Shown: positions 53,856-62,485, counted from the first letter of the stretch. The stretch: 64,000 nucleotides of DNA from Reinekea forsetii (GCF_002795845.1 NZ_CP011797.1:3138001-3202000), one strand, 5' to 3'. Numbers and translations are program-made. The notes: a model not told the origin generated them from the letters alone.

Positions 53856-55219
53856 AGGGTCAGTAATCCAAAGGTGATGCAGAGGAATCCGAGTGCGGCA
53901 ATAGCCAGGGCGATTTTCATGTCGGGACTCTTGGCCTTAATCGGCAGGGACGGTGTCGCTAACAATTGCACCGCTGGGTAGGACGAAAACACATCAGCCT
54001 TACCGGACTCTAGGCGCGCTGCGGCTGACATAAAGACGGCTTCGGCCAACTGGTGCTCGCGCTCCAATCGTTCCAATTCAGAGGCTTCGCGGGTGAAGAT
54101 TTTCAGCCGATCGTTGAGTCGAGCATCAGCCAAATCGAGTTCGTTTAGCTCGGCCGTTAGTCCACTCAATTGGGCCGCGCTGTCGAGCAGTTGCGCGAAC
54201 AGTTGAGACCGTTGGGGACTGTATTGCAGGTCCATAGCAAACAGGGCATCGGAGCTGTTCGTGCCGAGCAACTCTTGGCTGCGTCTTTTCAACGCTTGTC
54301 GGGCCGCGTCATAGCGCAATTTTTGCGCCACTACCTTGGGGTGTTGACTGCCCCAACGGGAAGAGTACTGCGCAACCAGGCCCGCGCTCTCGTCAAGCTC
54401 CTTGAGAAAACCGCGAAATTCGGCATCGCTTTGCAGACGAAAGGCTTGGCCTGCCAACGAGGGCGACACACCAACGTCCAGGCTTAACCGATTAACAAAA
54501 TTTTCGATGCTGCGCAGATTGGCTTTCACGCTCAGACGTTTACTGTTTAAATCCGACAGCGTGACCACTAGCTGATCCAGTTGCGCCATCGACATCAGCA
54601 GGGCGCGTTGCTGAAATTCAATGATGGCTGCCCGGGTGCTCGCCAATTTCTGGCGATACTGGTCGAGGACGTTGCGAATGCTGTCGTCGCGGCGTTGCGT
54701 TTCGTCTAACCGCAGGGCGTCCAAGGATTCTTGAAACGACTCATAGAGTGCCCACGCCAGCTGCTCTGCCTGAGTGGGCGAACCGCCCTGGGCATAGACG
54801 AAGAGCAAAGAAGAGCTGTCGCGCAGTTCCACCTGCGGTCGCTCGATCGAATCCAGGCCAACACCCAGCCGCAGCGCCGAATTTTTGAGTACCACAGTAC
54901 TGGTCAGGATTGCCTTATAGTTGACCAACGGGTTAAACGAGGCATTGCCGAAGGCGGTATTGGTGGATTGGTTGGCCTGCCCGACCTCATCAATACTGAA
55001 GCTGCTCGATGAGCCCGACCCCGGCAGCACGACCGCCAGGCTGCTGGAAAAGACTGGCGAGCGCTGCAGGTAGAGGTACACGACGAGGCCGATCAAGGCG
55101 TAGCAAATAAGGGCCACCCAGACATAGCGCGGTATGCGCAGGCGGAATAGCTGTCGGCTGATAAAGTTGCCCGGATGCCAAAGGGCGGGCAAATTCTGAC
55201 TGCGCTCACGAGGGTCCAT
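53810..55219 (-). CDS. Wzz/GumC-type chain-length determinant protein
   Basis: 469 residues. Two membrane segments, near residues 34-53 (YVWVALICYALIGLVVYLYL) and near 440-462 (IALAIAALGFLCITFGLLTL), flank a long periplasmic coiled-coil region (for example LDQYRQKLASTRAAIIEFQQ and LDLADARLNDRLKIFTREAS). No cytoplasmic tyrosine-kinase domain is attached. It should control polymer length and bridge to the Wza-like channel. GGAGG lies nine bases before the ATG. Confidence 0.85.
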   Translation of the reverse strand: MDPRERSQNLPALWHPGNFISRQLFRLRIPRYVWVALICYALIGLVVYLYLQRSPVFSSSLAVVLPGSGSSSSFSIDEVGQANQSTNTAFGNASFNPLVNYKAILTSTVVLKNSALRLGVGLDSIERPQVELRDSSSLLFVYAQGGSPTQAEQLAWALYESFQESLDALRLDETQRRDDSIRNVLDQYRQKLASTRAAIIEFQQRALLMSMAQLDQLVVTLSDLNSKRLSVKANLRSIENFVNRLSLDVGVSPSLAGQAFRLQSDAEFRGFLKELDESAGLVAQYSSRWGSQHPKVVAQKLRYDAARQALKRRSQELLGTNSSDALFAMDLQYSPQRSQLFAQLLDSAAQLSGLTAELNELDLADARLNDRLKIFTREASELERLEREHQLAEAVFMSAAARLESGKADVFSSYPAVQLLATPSLPIKAKSPDMKIALAIAALGFLCITFGLLTLWHRTFFINLLLKSE

Positions 55220-55235
55220 CGGTTGACACCTCCGC

Positions 55236-56528
55236 CTAAAACAAAAGCTTTAAAGGTGCAAAAACATCACCCAGGGTACGCGCCGCTTCGCGCAGATTGG
55301 TGATGTCGGAGTCATAGCAGGCAATGGCATCATTGGGCATTAGATAGGGATTCTCCTGATCCAAATGCGCCTGCCTCATAAGCCGTTCAATCGACCGCTC
55401 GATCACCTGAAACTCGCCGCTGATTGGATTCTTACTGGCTAATACCACCTTGCGCGCCGCGTTAGTCGCCTGAACCCCACCGACACAGTTGGCCGAGACA
55501 ACCGCCTGCAACAGTCGCGTGCCATAGGGCAAACTGGTGCTGTAACTGGTGCTGCCACCCGAGGCATTGCCCTGCGAGGTGACCGTCAGGTTCGACATAA
55601 AGACTCTGAACCCCTTGGGCGTTATTTGCGATGGCCGCATCAGCTGTTGCTGGAAGCAACCGGTCGTCGGTACCACTATCCGGTCTCCGGCAATAAGGGC
55701 CAACTGGGTCACCGATGACCCGGTCAGCACGCCGCTCATATCGACTTCAAGCTGCCAACCGTTACGGATAACGATGACCTGGTCCAACTTGGCGTCTGGG
55801 CGAATACCCGAGGCCGCACGCAGCGCCTCGACGAGGGTGCGGCGACTGGCGTAATCGCCGAACGCATTGAGGCGCTCGACCAACACCGCACTGGGTTCCA
55901 GGTCATTAATCCGAACCTGACCAGCTTCGAATACCGCGCCAGAGACCGCCACTTCAATAGGCGCCCAATGCAGTACGCGCACACTGACGTGCACCGACTG
56001 GGGCTGAAAATAGCCGGCATTGACCAATGCGGCACCAATCCGCTCTGCCGCCTGCGTGACACCGTGGCCGACCACATCGATCGGTTTGAGTAAGGCCAGC
56101 TGTATGGTGCCATCGGGGTTGACCACGTAGCGCCCAGCGAAGCCATCTCCGTCCTCAATCTGGATATCGACTATTTCACCCGGACTGAGTGGCAAGTCAC
56201 TGTTAAGCAATTGTTGTTGCCTATTGGCCGATTGGATCGATGCGTCGAACGGCAGCGGCTGATAGCGCACATAATGGCCGGCCTGGTATTGTGAGGCTTG
56301 CCCTAGGCAGCTTCGGTCGGAAGCAAAAATAACCGCCCGGCCTTCGGCGCCAAAGTTCTCATCGGCGTTTGGAACTGTCGACGATTGAACGGGATTGGTC
56401 GGATTGCCATAGAAACTTTGGTCCACGTCACTAGTCGGTTGCACTGCATGCAACGGACTGCAGGCGCTCATGCCCAGCACCATACCCACGAGCGGGATAA
56501 CCAAAAAACATCGAAAAATCCTAACCAT
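55236..56528 (-). CDS. Wza-type polysaccharide export lipoprotein
   Basis: 430 residues. A lipoprotein signal ends GMSAC with Cys23. A polysaccharide export (Poly_export) domain (LSPGEIVDIQIEDGDGFAGR; YVVNPDGTIQLALLKPIDVV) is followed by SLBB-like repeats (VSGAVFEAGQVRINDLEPSA; LAIIAGDRI-type strands). It forms the outer-membrane channel for polymer release. First gene of the operon; a sigma-54-type promoter ends 37 bases upstream of the ATG. Confidence 0.88.
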   Translation of the reverse strand: MVRIFRCFLVIPLVGMVLGMSACSPLHAVQPTSDVDQSFYGNPTNPVQSSTVPNADENFGAEGRAVIFASDRSCLGQASQYQAGHYVRYQPLPFDASIQSANRQQQLLNSDLPLSPGEIVDIQIEDGDGFAGRYVVNPDGTIQLALLKPIDVVGHGVTQAAERIGAALVNAGYFQPQSVHVSVRVLHWAPIEVAVSGAVFEAGQVRINDLEPSAVLVERLNAFGDYASRRTLVEALRAASGIRPDAKLDQVIVIRNGWQLEVDMSGVLTGSSVTQLALIAGDRIVVPTTGCFQQQLMRPSQITPKGFRVFMSNLTVTSQGNASGGSTSYSTSLPYGTRLLQAVVSANCVGGVQATNAARKVVLASKNPISGEFQVIERSIERLMRQAHLDQENPYLMPNDAIACYDSDITNLREAARTLGDVFAPLKLLF

Positions 56529-56931
56529 ATAGGCTGAGCTCTCAGTTACGTTGGCTTAGGCAATTGCAAACGACATACCAACACTGATGCCAGGCTAACA
56601 GGTTGATTAATCGTAGAAATTATCAGCGCGCTGGACTCTTTTCGCATTTTAGAAATTGCATTTTGCTTGGCCTAATCAGCGTTTTTTGCAGTTTCGTAAT
56701 GCCGATTAACGGGGGATTGCTCGTTTTTTATAACCAGACTATTAAATCCTGAGGGTCGCGGACACCTCCGTTGCATGGGTACAAAACGGGGTTGCGCAAA
56801 ATTACTGCTATTCTGAATAGGGACTTGGCACTGGGCAGCCCAATCCGGAGTGGGCTTGGAGTTCGGGTCAGAAACCTATTTAACCGTTTAGCCGCCAAGG
56901 AATTATCCGGATAACAGACGAGGAGACTTAC
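56529..56931. other. Intergenic region between the Wza operon and the 56932 gene
   Basis: 403 bases between divergent genes. It contains the -24/-12 promoter of the minus-strand operon (56565-56581), AT-rich sequence with several T-runs, and a TTGGCAC element (56825-56831) on the plus strand whose GC partner is one base too close for sigma-54. Nothing else was recognised. Confidence 0.6.
56565..56581 (-). promoter_or_regulatory. Sigma-54-type promoter upstream of the Wza operon
   Basis: On the minus strand TTGGTATGTCGTTTGCA has GG and GC 12 bases apart, a perfect TTTGCA -12 block and a -24 block with two changes (TTGGTATG for CTGGCACG). Transcription would start near 56554, 26 bases before the ATG. 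Confidence 0.55.
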
Positions 56932-57327
56932 ATGAAGAGCAACAAGGTAGATGCCTATACCCAGCACACCCTGAGTAATATTAAGCCCGAGGTATTCAAG
57001 ACCCTCAATCTGGTGCAACTGGAAGCCATTCGCCAGGCGATCAGCACCAATGCGCCGTTTCGACAGCATCCGATCGATATCCGGATTGCTTTGCCGCTGT
57101 TCTTTGTTAAGTTTTATCTGGTGTTCTTGGTGGGGCAGGACCGCCGGTCCGATACGCGTGCTCGAGAGTCGCTGCGCCGAACGGCGGTAAGGGGCATGAT
57201 CTTTATTCTGATACTCTATGGCTTGGTTGCGTTGTCTATACCGTTGATATTCTTGATGCTCTATGCATTAAAATCTCTGATGGGCATCGATATTTTTCCA
57301 GACCAACACCTGCGCGATTTTTTCTAA
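56932..57327 (+). CDS. Small two-helix membrane protein of unknown function
   Basis: 131 residues, GAGGAGA upstream of the ATG. Residues 1-45 are soluble (YTQHTLSNIKPEVFKTLNLV; QLEAIRQAISTNAPFRQHPI). Two hydrophobic stretches follow, IALPLFFVKFYLVFLVGQ and MIFILILYGLVALSIPLIFL, separated by a basic segment rich in Arg (DRRSDTRARESLRRTAVRG). No known domain recognised. It is the only plus-strand gene inside the exopolysaccharide locus and faces the sugar transferase gene, so a role in polymer production is possible but unproven. Confidence 0.7.
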   Translation: MKSNKVDAYTQHTLSNIKPEVFKTLNLVQLEAIRQAISTNAPFRQHPIDIRIALPLFFVKFYLVFLVGQDRRSDTRARESLRRTAVRGMIFILILYGLVALSIPLIFLMLYALKSLMGIDIFPDQHLRDFF

Positions 57328-57367
57328 TTTCTCTATTAATTGCGCCCAGCTATCAGTCCAACCTATC

Positions 57368-58066
57368 TCAATAAGCGCCCTTGCCGAACGCCACCGCCGG
57401 CAGAGTATAGAGCAGTATCTTTAGGTCAAGGCTTAGACTCTGCTCGTGGATATAGCGTAGGTCCAGAGCGATTTGCTCGTCAAAGGTGGTGTCGGCGCGG
57501 CCGGATACCTGCCACAAGCCGGTCAAGCCGGGATTCACTTGCAATCGATGCATGGCCAGGGTGGAGTAGACCGCGACCTCGTCGATTAGGGCCGGCCGCG
57601 GACCAATTAAAACCATGTCGCCTTTTACAACATTCCACAGCTGGGGCAATTCGTCGATCGATAGCTTACGTATAATTCGACCCAGAGGCGTAATACGGGG
57701 ATCCTTAAATAATTTCTTGCATGCGCCTTCACGGTCACTTTGCAATTGGCTCGGGTCAATATATTTTGCATCGGTATTGAGATACATAGAGCGAAATTTA
57801 TAAAGCGTAAAACGTCTACCCTGCTTGCCGACTCGGACCTGAGAATAGATGGCGGCACCCTTACTTTCCCAACGCAGCGCCAGGCCAACCAATAACAATA
57901 TCGGCGAAATTAGCACCAGGCCGAGGGCGGCAGCCAAACGTTGAACAACTGAGGGCAGACAGGTCAGTTTTGCCGGTAGGAATTTTGCGACCCGGGGTGA
58001 GAGCCCGATCGGTAATGGGTTGGCTGGGGTGCTGTTATAAAATTCCGTGCTGTGGTGAGTGCTCAT
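57368..58066 (-). CDS. Initiating sugar transferase (undecaprenyl-phosphate glycosyl-1-phosphate transferase, WcaJ/ExoY type)
   Basis: 232 residues. One N-terminal membrane helix (VQRLAAALGLVLISPILLLV) is followed by the bacterial sugar transferase domain: YSQVRVGKQGRRFTLYKFRS, the catalytic block SIDELPQLWNVVKGDMVLIG, and GPRPAL with PGLTGLWQVSGRA. Only the short C-terminal catalytic form is present. It starts each repeat unit by moving a sugar phosphate onto undecaprenyl phosphate. GGGAG lies seven bases upstream, and a very good sigma-54 promoter precedes it. Confidence 0.93.
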   Translation of the reverse strand: MSTHHSTEFYNSTPANPLPIGLSPRVAKFLPAKLTCLPSVVQRLAAALGLVLISPILLLVGLALRWESKGAAIYSQVRVGKQGRRFTLYKFRSMYLNTDAKYIDPSQLQSDREGACKKLFKDPRITPLGRIIRKLSIDELPQLWNVVKGDMVLIGPRPALIDEVAVYSTLAMHRLQVNPGLTGLWQVSGRADTTFDEQIALDLRYIHEQSLSLDLKILLYTLPAVAFGKGAY

Positions 58067-58108
58067 GATTGTTCTCCCGTTAAAGTTGATTGCCTAGATA
58101 ATAAATAT

Positions 58109-58125
58109 TGCAATCAACATGCCAG
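58109..58125 (-). promoter_or_regulatory. Sigma-54 promoter of the sugar transferase gene
   Basis: On the minus strand CTGGCATGTTGATTGCA matches the consensus YTGGCACGrNNNTTGCW with one clear mismatch (CAT for CAC). GG and GC are exactly 12 bases apart. Transcription would start near 58098, 32 bases before the ATG. The best of the sigma-54 matches in this locus. Confidence 0.8.
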
Positions 58126-58322
58126 GCGAGCTAATAAAATTCCTATAAAAATAGCCGTTAACGATGGACTGTATTTCTAAACCTACGTCGTAATACCGTA
58201 AATATTTTTTAGATCGGGAAATTTATTTCGATTTTTTTTAGAATGCAAAAAAATACCATGTTATTTATAATTTAGAAATTTTTAGGTCCCATCTAGCACT
58301 TATACAGCCAGCAATACAGATC

Positions 58323-58343
58323 AAAAAAACCCCAAAATGGGGC
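58323..58343 (-). terminator. Intrinsic terminator after the WecG-type gene
   Basis: On the minus strand GCCCC-ATTTT-GGGGT forms a short GC stem followed by seven T, 47 bases after the stop. It separates this gene from the sugar transferase gene, so the latter needs its own promoter. Confidence 0.75.
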
Positions 58344-58389
58344 TTAATACTTACGGTCATTAGGTATCTAAGTCAGGGTTTGCAGTCCT

Positions 58390-59643
58390 TCACAGGTCCG
58401 CCTGAGATTTTTTAAGCACAAAGGCGCGCCATAAAAAAAGGGGATTGCCAATAACATAACGCGTGAACTTAACCCTCGGCTCCTGGATCAATCTAAACAC
58501 CCATTCCAGGCCCAGCTCGCGCATCCACAGCGGAGCCCTGGGAATATTACCGGATAAAAAATCAAACAGCCCACCCACCGCGATAGCGGTACCCACTTTT
58601 AGGCGCAGCCTATTTGCCATTACCCAGTCCTCCTGAATCGGCGAACCCAGCGCCACCAGAAGCACATCCGCCTGGGCCGCGTTAATGGCCTCAACTATCT
58701 GATCATTATCCAAATCCGTCAAATGGCCATGTTGGACACCGGCAATGATGAGCCCGGGATGGTTCGCCTGAAGCGCGACGGCCGCCTTCAGTGCAACCCC
58801 GGGTGCAGAGCCGAATAGATAAAGCGAGCGTTTCTGCGCTACCATCTGGGCGCACAGAATGGGCATCAGGTCGGTGCCGTTAATATTATCTTTCAACTGC
58901 ACCTGCATCGATCGAGCGCCCAAGCGAACACCCGAGCCATCGGCTAGGGTACAGTTAGCACGGTTCAGGGTGTGGCGAAAAGAACGGTTGCGGTAGGCCA
59001 GGTTAATCGAATTAACATTGATAAAGTTGACCACATTGCAGGGCCGGCGAACAGGGCCGACGCGCGGTGCAGCATCGGCGCAGATCAGATCGACTGCCTG
59101 CGCCATGCGTAAATTATCAATCCGGATACCGAACAGTTTAAAGGACGATGGCGCCCGCAGATGAGCCGTTCGGTAGAGTAGCGAAGAGAACAGCCCCTTC
59201 AAGAGATATTTCAGATATAGGCTAGTACTGCGCTGCGCCTGGTGATGAGCCATGCTCTGCTCAACGGTCAGGCCGATCAGTCCGACCCGGTGCTGTATCT
59301 CAGCGATACTGTAGAGCCCGGCCTTTAAGTTATGCAGATCGGCGCGATGAATGCTGCCAAAGCCGCCATTGAGCGATACCCCAACGAACGACAGCGATCC
59401 GTTCGCCACATTGAGCAGCGCGGCGCTGGTGGGTAAAAACCCTACCTGCCAGCGATAAAGGCCGTGATCCCGACAGAGCACGTCTTGCTGAACAATTTTT
59501 ACCAGAGGTGCCTTGTGTTGCCAGACGGCTAACAGCACATTAATCAGCCACAGGGGCGACAGAAGTAGCATGGTGACGCAGGCCAAACTCAGATCGAGCA
59601 GTCGTTCCAACTTAGGTTGTAGCGTTGAGTCAGTGTTGTGCAT
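58390..59643 (-). CDS. WecG/TagA/CpsF glycosyltransferase with an N-terminal degenerate sugar-transferase region
   Basis: 417 residues from ATG 59643 (AAAGGG eight bases upstream); a GTG three codons earlier is possible. Residues 165-410 are a complete WecG/TagA domain: FINVNSINLAYRNRSFRHTL, CTLADGSGVRLGAR, INGTDLMPIL, LFGSAPGVALKAAVAL and LVALGSPIQEDWV. Residues 8-150 (LERLLDLSLACVTMLLLSPL; VANGSLSFVGVSLNGG; KAGLYSIAEIQHRVGL) resemble a bacterial sugar transferase without its catalytic DELPQ and GPRP motifs. The enzyme probably adds the second sugar. A sigma-54-type promoter lies upstream. Confidence 0.85.
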   Translation of the reverse strand: MHNTDSTLQPKLERLLDLSLACVTMLLLSPLWLINVLLAVWQHKAPLVKIVQQDVLCRDHGLYRWQVGFLPTSAALLNVANGSLSFVGVSLNGGFGSIHRADLHNLKAGLYSIAEIQHRVGLIGLTVEQSMAHHQAQRSTSLYLKYLLKGLFSSLLYRTAHLRAPSSFKLFGIRIDNLRMAQAVDLICADAAPRVGPVRRPCNVVNFINVNSINLAYRNRSFRHTLNRANCTLADGSGVRLGARSMQVQLKDNINGTDLMPILCAQMVAQKRSLYLFGSAPGVALKAAVALQANHPGLIIAGVQHGHLTDLDNDQIVEAINAAQADVLLVALGSPIQEDWVMANRLRLKVGTAIAVGGLFDFLSGNIPRAPLWMRELGLEWVFRLIQEPRVKFTRYVIGNPLFLWRAFVLKKSQADL

Positions 59644-59741
59644 ATTTTTCACCCTTTCAGCATTGGCAAAATAAAAAGTGCCTAGACGAGCAGCACCGCA
59701 TTGAACCGGGCTGCCACACTGCGCCTAGGCCATTAAGCCAG

Positions 59742-59758
59742 AGCAATCTCTAGGCCAA
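59742..59758 (-). promoter_or_regulatory. Sigma-54-type promoter upstream of the WecG-type gene
   Basis: On the minus strand TTGGCCTAGAGATTGCT keeps TTGGC, the GG-GC distance of 12 bases and the TTGCT -12 block; two changes (CT for AC) lie in the -24 block. Transcription would start near 59731, about 90 bases before the start codon. Confidence 0.55.
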
Positions 59759-59801
59759 TAGCGCGGGCTAACCTGCCGGCTTGTCCACTGGCTGGCTCGA
59801 T

Positions 59802-60326
59802 TTATAAAACCACCTCAAAGCGAGCCTCGAGCGCATCGTCTTTTTCCCATACTGCAAAATCTGCTGGCTGATCCGTGTCAAAATACCAAACCACGGCAAG
59901 GACCGAGCTAACATTATTTGGCAGGTCAAGCGTGGCGGCAAAGTCGCCCTCCAGCGCGACACGAAGTTGACAGTTGGCATAGTTGACCACATAGCCTTGT
60001 TCTTGCTGACTGAAATCACTGCACACCGATAGATAACCGGCACGCTGTTGCTGGTTGGCCACAGCCAACTCCAAGGCATAGGTCTGGTTAAAACTGTAAC
60101 CTGCGGGCACCCGCAAATCAGCCGTAGCCACCGCCCCTTGATCGAGATTTTCCTCAAGCGGCATCGATGTCACAGCCACAGCGTCGGCCACAGGTGTTAT
60201 CGCAGTAACACTGGCGACTGGGCTGGCATCGGGCCCAGAACTGGGGCTCATAATCTCAGGGGCACAACCGACCAACACAAAACTGGCTGTCACCATGACC
60301 CAATAAAAAGCATTCCGTTTCATCAT
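59802..60326 (-). CDS. Small lipoprotein of unknown function, partner of the LruC protein
   Basis: About 174 residues. A signal ending LVGC predicts lipidation at Cys21. A linker rich in Ser, Pro, Ala and Val (about 50 residues) follows, then a domain of about 110 residues with beta-type patterns (VPAGYSFNQTYALELAVANQ; CQLRVALEGDFAATLDLPNN; VLAVVWYFDTDQPADFAVWE) and two Cys. No known family recognised. GTG 60335, ATG 60326 and ATG 60323 are possible starts; GTG 60335 directly abuts the stop of the LruC gene, so the pair is one operon. Probably surface-exposed or periplasmic. Confidence 0.7.
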   Translation of the reverse strand: MMKRNAFYWVMVTASFVLVGCAPEIMSPSSGPDASPVASVTAITPVADAVAVTSMPLEENLDQGAVATADLRVPAGYSFNQTYALELAVANQQQRAGYLSVCSDFSQQEQGYVVNYANCQLRVALEGDFAATLDLPNNVSSVLAVVWYFDTDQPADFAVWEKDDALEARFEVVL

Positions 60327-60335
60327 CGATCTCAC

Positions 60336-62438
60336 TTATTCAAATGTATTAGCACTATTGCTCTGTTCAACCACAAACCAATCGAGATCCAAGGCGCCAT
60401 TTGATTGGACATGCGTTTGGAAGTTCGGGTAGGCATAGCGGATGTCCATATTCTCCAATGGGTAGCGCCACTCATAGGGCAGATCGAGCGCCCACGGCAT
60501 GCCATGTTCATTGACATAAAACCGACCGAGCGTGGCATCGGAATCATCATCCCCACGACCGAAGAAGTTTTCTTGAAAAGCTTCGGTCGGCGCTTGGTTT
60601 TGCAGATGGATCTCATAGCGCCGGCCCGGCGCTTCGCCAAACAGATAACCGCGCTCTTGGTTCGGCGCGGAAAAGATAAACGGATCGAATGGAAACGCGG
60701 CTAGATCCGTGGCATCGACATCGTTTATCAACGGAACAATGATCCGGAATTCCATCTGAATATTGGAACCACAATCCTGCTCGGTACGATAAAAACGGCA
60801 TTGTTCACCCGCGGTTACATAATCCCAGAGGTCGTCGGAGATAATGATAATCGCCTCGTCCCGGCCAGTTTCCAATGGTGATGCCATAACCGGGTTGTCA
60901 TTGATCGTAAAGGTAATGTGGGCCTCATCAATTTGATCGCGGGTTAAACCAGTAAGACGGAAAGCCAAACCATTATGGTAGGCCGCGCCCAGTGCCACGA
61001 TGCGCCCCGCTAGGGTAATCCGTAACAGCTTATCCTCGTTGGTCACGGTACTCAGGCGGTAATTGGCGACCACATCGTTCATATCGTAATCGCCCTTGAG
61101 CGGCCAATTGTCTTCGAAGGCGAGGGTATTCCAACCCTGTTCACTGGGATGGTAGTGCACCACCACATTGGGCTCGATAATCGAAATTTCATAATCTTCA
61201 ACTTCGCCATCCCCGACACCGCCAACCGGTTCGAGCTGCATTTGGCTACTCAAGCGAAAGCGCGACCAGGTGTCGCCCACATTAGCCCAATTGGGAACTC
61301 GATAGATAATGGCGTTAGGACCGGCCTGCATAGCTTCGGCATCGGCAATGCGTTCATCCTTATCAAACAGGCCATTGCGATTCCAGTCGATCCAGACATT
61401 GAGGTAGCCCGGTGCCGAGGCGACTACCGTGGTGATCGAGTTGCGCCCCGGTTCAAAATTGGTAACAAAGGCGACGCCATCATTATCGCTTCCTTCCAAT
61501 CCATTGACGGCATAGGCATTGGGCTCACCACTAACAGATCCGCCTAGAAACAGGCTGCCGTCACCGACATCATGGCGCGGTCCGTTGGATCCGATTGAGG
61601 TCTGATAGGAATCAGGTGCATCCCCAAAGTCGGTCGTCGGGGATTCAATGGAGATGATCGGGGCCAAGGCACATCGAGCGCCATCGTTGTTACTGGAGGC
61701 CGGCCCAAAGGCGAAGAATTCGGCTATCGGATAATCCCATTGGGTGTTGACCCGATAGATATGACCGTCGCTGTTGCGACTGATATAGAGGTTGGCGTTG
61801 ACATCAAAATAGACCGCCCCGAAGGTACCGGCTTGCCCGACATTACTGATTTTTTCAGTCTTGCCTAAGACGACGTCTATTGCCCATAGATTGCCCCAAC
61901 GATCGACCGAATAGGCCAAGCCATTGTCGGGGTGAAAGGCCATATCATAGATGGACAGATTGATCTGGTTGCCATTGGCCACCTGCTGCGTGGTCAAATA
62001 GCCTGCCGCAGTGGGGTCCAGTGGAATACGATACAGACCATAACTGGCACCAGGCCGATAGAGATAATAGCTGTTTTCAGTTAAGGCGATATCACCAACA
62101 TAGAAACCCATATTGGGTAACCCCGTTAACCACAGCGGAGAAACCGCAAGTTGGGCGTCAATCGTTACGATGGTGCCGTAATGGTAATTGTACGCGTACA
62201 GATAACGGTCGTGAATGTTAAAGGCCAAAGCATTCATCTTTGCCTCACCCCAGTCATGCGGTGATTCTTTCTGGTAGTAGCCGGTCGCCAATTGGACGCC
62301 ATACAGATTGGCGACCTTATCTTGAATCAAAAATGCCTCCGTCGGACACTCGCCAAAGGCCTCTGCCGAGACCTGCGCCGACCAAGTTGCCAAGGCCGAC
62401 ATTAAGAATAGTAATAATTTATTTTTAAATCTTTTCAT
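60336..62438 (-). CDS. LruC-domain secreted protein with GEVED motif
   Basis: 700 residues with a signal peptide ending near AQVSA. Residues 30-265 look like a beta-propeller-type repeat region (LNALAFNIHDRYLYAYNYHY; IYDMAFHPDNGLAYSVDRWG). Residues 270-425 contain DFGDAPDSYQTS, a pattern common in bacterial surface proteins, and end in GDGEVEDYEISI (GEVED domain). Residues 430-700 match the LruC domain: LAFEDNWPLKGDYDMNDVVA, with acidic residues likely to bind calcium. Function is unknown. Within this locus it could be a matrix or surface protein. AAGG lies six bases before the ATG; a weak sigma-54-like element lies further upstream. Confidence 0.82.
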   Translation of the reverse strand: MKRFKNKLLLFLMSALATWSAQVSAEAFGECPTEAFLIQDKVANLYGVQLATGYYQKESPHDWGEAKMNALAFNIHDRYLYAYNYHYGTIVTIDAQLAVSPLWLTGLPNMGFYVGDIALTENSYYLYRPGASYGLYRIPLDPTAAGYLTTQQVANGNQINLSIYDMAFHPDNGLAYSVDRWGNLWAIDVVLGKTEKISNVGQAGTFGAVYFDVNANLYISRNSDGHIYRVNTQWDYPIAEFFAFGPASSNNDGARCALAPIISIESPTTDFGDAPDSYQTSIGSNGPRHDVGDGSLFLGGSVSGEPNAYAVNGLEGSDNDGVAFVTNFEPGRNSITTVVASAPGYLNVWIDWNRNGLFDKDERIADAEAMQAGPNAIIYRVPNWANVGDTWSRFRLSSQMQLEPVGGVGDGEVEDYEISIIEPNVVVHYHPSEQGWNTLAFEDNWPLKGDYDMNDVVANYRLSTVTNEDKLLRITLAGRIVALGAAYHNGLAFRLTGLTRDQIDEAHITFTINDNPVMASPLETGRDEAIIIISDDLWDYVTAGEQCRFYRTEQDCGSNIQMEFRIIVPLINDVDATDLAAFPFDPFIFSAPNQERGYLFGEAPGRRYEIHLQNQAPTEAFQENFFGRGDDDSDATLGRFYVNEHGMPWALDLPYEWRYPLENMDIRYAYPNFQTHVQSNGALDLDWFVVEQSNSANTFE

Positions 62439-62485
62439 AAAGAAACCTTAAAGAATTACAGTTAATTTCGTGCTGCATAGGTCTA

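Larger units (their letters stand above)
58067..58389. other. AT-rich intergenic region before the sugar transferase gene
   Basis: 323 bases, strongly AT-rich with many A and T runs. It contains the terminator of the WecG-type gene (58323-58343) and the sigma-54 promoter of the sugar transferase gene (58109-58125). The AT-rich tract of about 200 bases between them could hold activator or IHF sites; none was identified with confidence. Confidence 0.6.

Noticed and set aside
56825-56840. TTGGCAC element as a sigma-54 promoter for the 56932 gene
   Set aside because: The GC is 11 bases from the GG instead of 12, and the -12 block reads CAGC; such spacing is normally inactive.
56728-57069. 113-codon minus-strand frame upstream of the Wza operon
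   Set aside because: Overlaps the better-supported plus-strand membrane protein gene and has no ribosome binding site or recognisable domain.
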